From contig JBGOUJ010000514.1 in NCBI GenBank assembly GCA_041477005.1, positions 1 to 5,711 on the forward strand: DNA of 5,711 nt, given 5' to 3'. Source of the stretch: JBGOUJ01 sp041477005 (GTDB taxonomy: Bacteria > Acidobacteriota > Terriglobia > Bryobacterales > JACQDG01). The translations under genes were made by a program, and so were the position numbers. The notes below the pieces were generated by a model. That model was given only the letters and a program-made list of their open reading frames with translations. It made no database searches and was not told the origin of the DNA. Shown piece by piece: positions 4,940-5,711 of this stretch; within the stretch, counting starts at the first letter, position 1, and each line of letters starts with the position of its first letter.

Positions 4940-5711
4940 TCATCGGAACGTCTTCCTCCTCCGCAGATCGAAGATAACGACGCGGTCGTTCCTTAACACA
5001 CAATCGAAAGCGGATGCGAGGTAACTCCGGAGACCGCTGTAGCGCTCGAGCCACCAGAAGGCAGGCCATGCAAATGCTATGAAACCCGCACCCGCATCTC
5101 GAAGCCGTTCCAGCTCCCGTTTGGCCGTCTCATCGTCAGGTGGTGGTCCCCAATACTCTCCCTCTCTTTCCAAGAAAGGCACCACCTCGCGCTCGCCTGC
5201 GACCTCGACTCGAAGCTTTTCCTCGTCCACCAGAATAAGTCGCTCGTTCGGGGGCACACTGCCCCCGATGTCTTGCCGCACGAGCTCTGTTTTCCGGGGC
5301 CACACTACGGAATGCAAATATTGCCGCGGGTGAACGATCGACAGCTGCGCAGTGCTCGTTCTTTCTAACTCCTCATGAAGCTCGGGGTGATCCTTCAGGA
5401 AATCGGGCCTTACGAAAAGCAAAGTATTCTGAGCATACCACCATTCGACGCTGTCCTTCTCCCATATCCTCTTGCGTATGCAATCGATCGTAACATAACC
5501 ATTCTTCTTGAACTGCGCTGCCCAATAATCCGGCCATTGCTCGTTCACGTGGTGCGTGCCTCCCTGGTACGGTATAGCCGCCGAAAACATGACGGCCGGG
5601 CCCAAGACGGTCAGGAACTCTACAAACGACTCCGCACACGCTCCGGGTAGATGCTCCGCCACCTCCAGGGAGAGTACCAGGTCGAACGCCCGCCCCAGTC
5701 TGACCGGCTCT
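4940..5711 (-). CDS. Class I SAM-dependent methyltransferase with shared C-terminal module (5' end outside window)
   Basis: The last 256 codons of this gene are visible; the frame is open to the right edge, so the GTG at 5662 is an internal valine and not the start. The visible part opens with FDLVLSLEVAEHLP (residues 9-22 of the visible segment), the post-strand-4 motif of Methyltransf_23-type enzymes. It continues with FSAAIPYQGGTHHVNEQWPD (42-61), DYWAAQFKKNGYVTID (61-76) and VEWWYAQNTLLFV (88-100), the usual second half of that fold. The SAM-binding glycine loop must lie off the window. A linker with LSIVHPRQYL (123-132) leads to the C-terminal module at 152-250, shared with the TylF-type neighbour. 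The probable role is methylation of a sugar in the same glycan; the acceptor is unknown. The methyltransferase body is clearly AT-richer than the rest of the window (about 46% GC over 5401-5520). Confidence 0.85.
   Translation of the reverse strand, partial: EPVRLGRAFDLVLSLEVAEHLPGACAESFVEFLTVLGPAVMFSAAIPYQGGTHHVNEQWPDYWAAQFKKNGYVTIDCIRKRIWEKDSVEWWYAQNTLLFVRPDFLKDHPELHEELERTSTAQLSIVHPRQYLHSVVWPRKTELVRQDIGGSVPPNERLILVDEEKLRVEVAGEREVVPFLEREGEYWGPPPDDETAKRELERLRDAGAGFIAFAWPAFWWLERYSGLRSYLASAFDCVLRNDRVVIFDLRRRKTFR
4961..5257 (-). repeat. Copy B of the shared C-terminal module (end of the partial methyltransferase)
   Basis: This is the counterpart of the segment at 3664-3963. Landmarks are LILVD (visible residues 158-162), VPFLEREGEYWGPP (177-190), DDETAKRELERL (192-203), IAFAWPAFWWLE (211-222) and VVIFDLR (244-250). 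From PFLER to FDLR the two copies align without gaps over 73 residues, with 47 identities by hand count. The identical IAFAWPAFWWLE and the near-identical YWGPP-DDETA core mark the likely functional surface. Base composition here (about 60% GC over 5041-5160) is higher than in the methyltransferase body of the same gene. Confidence 0.85.

Noticed and set aside
4940..5662. GTG at 5662 as the start of the right-hand methyltransferase
   Set aside because: The frame continues upstream to the window edge and encodes FDLVLSLEVAEH, a conserved methyltransferase motif that this start would cut in half. The gene is 5'-truncated by the window.
1..5711. CRISPR array, tRNA/rRNA, transposase or terminal inverted repeats
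   Set aside because: I saw no regularly spaced repeats, RNA-gene signatures or transposase motifs on either strand; nearly all the sequence is accounted for by coding genes.

Overview
The window is a single tightly packed block of bacterial genes, all read from the minus strand. In transcription order (right to left) there are six protein-coding genes. They are: the 3' part of a class I SAM-dependent methyltransferase gene (4940-5711, running off the right edge); a TylF/MycF-type methyltransferase (3640-4785); a family 4 GT-B glycosyltransferase (2438-3643); a second class I methyltransferase (1613-2386); a second, divergent GT-B-like glycosyltransferase (398-1612); and the 5' part of a YdjC/ChbG/HpnK-type carbohydrate deacetylase (1-395, running off the left edge). 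I saw no RNA genes, CRISPR array, insertion sequence or convincing rho-independent terminator.

The spacing argues for one transcription unit. Going downstream the junctions are a 154-base gap, a 4-base GTGA overlap, a 51-base gap with a strong Shine-Dalgarno, a direct stop-start abutment (TAGATG) and a 2-base gap. Two glycosyltransferases, three methyltransferases and a probable N- or O-deacetylase fit the late steps of building and decorating a surface glycan, glycolipid or glycosylated metabolite: sugar transfer, methylation and deacetylation. No sugar-nucleotide synthesis, flippase or polymerase gene is visible, so the final product cannot be named. This part of the interpretation is inference from families and context.

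The most distinctive feature is a roughly 100-residue C-terminal module found at the end of both the partial methyltransferase and the neighbouring TylF-type methyltransferase. The two copies match at 47 of 73 aligned residues over their ungapped core (hand count) and share an identical 12-residue stretch rich in aromatics. The methyltransferase bodies they are attached to are unrelated in sequence. This looks like a mobile or duplicated accessory domain specific to this kind of cluster; I cannot assign it to a named family.

The organism is a high-GC bacterium, but the sequence does not settle the lineage. Base composition is uneven. Hand-counted 120-base samples give about 65-70% GC in the left and central genes, about 46-52% in the methyltransferase bodies at the right, and about 58-60% in the shared module. 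This suggests a mosaic, partly transferred glycan locus, as is common for surface-polysaccharide regions.
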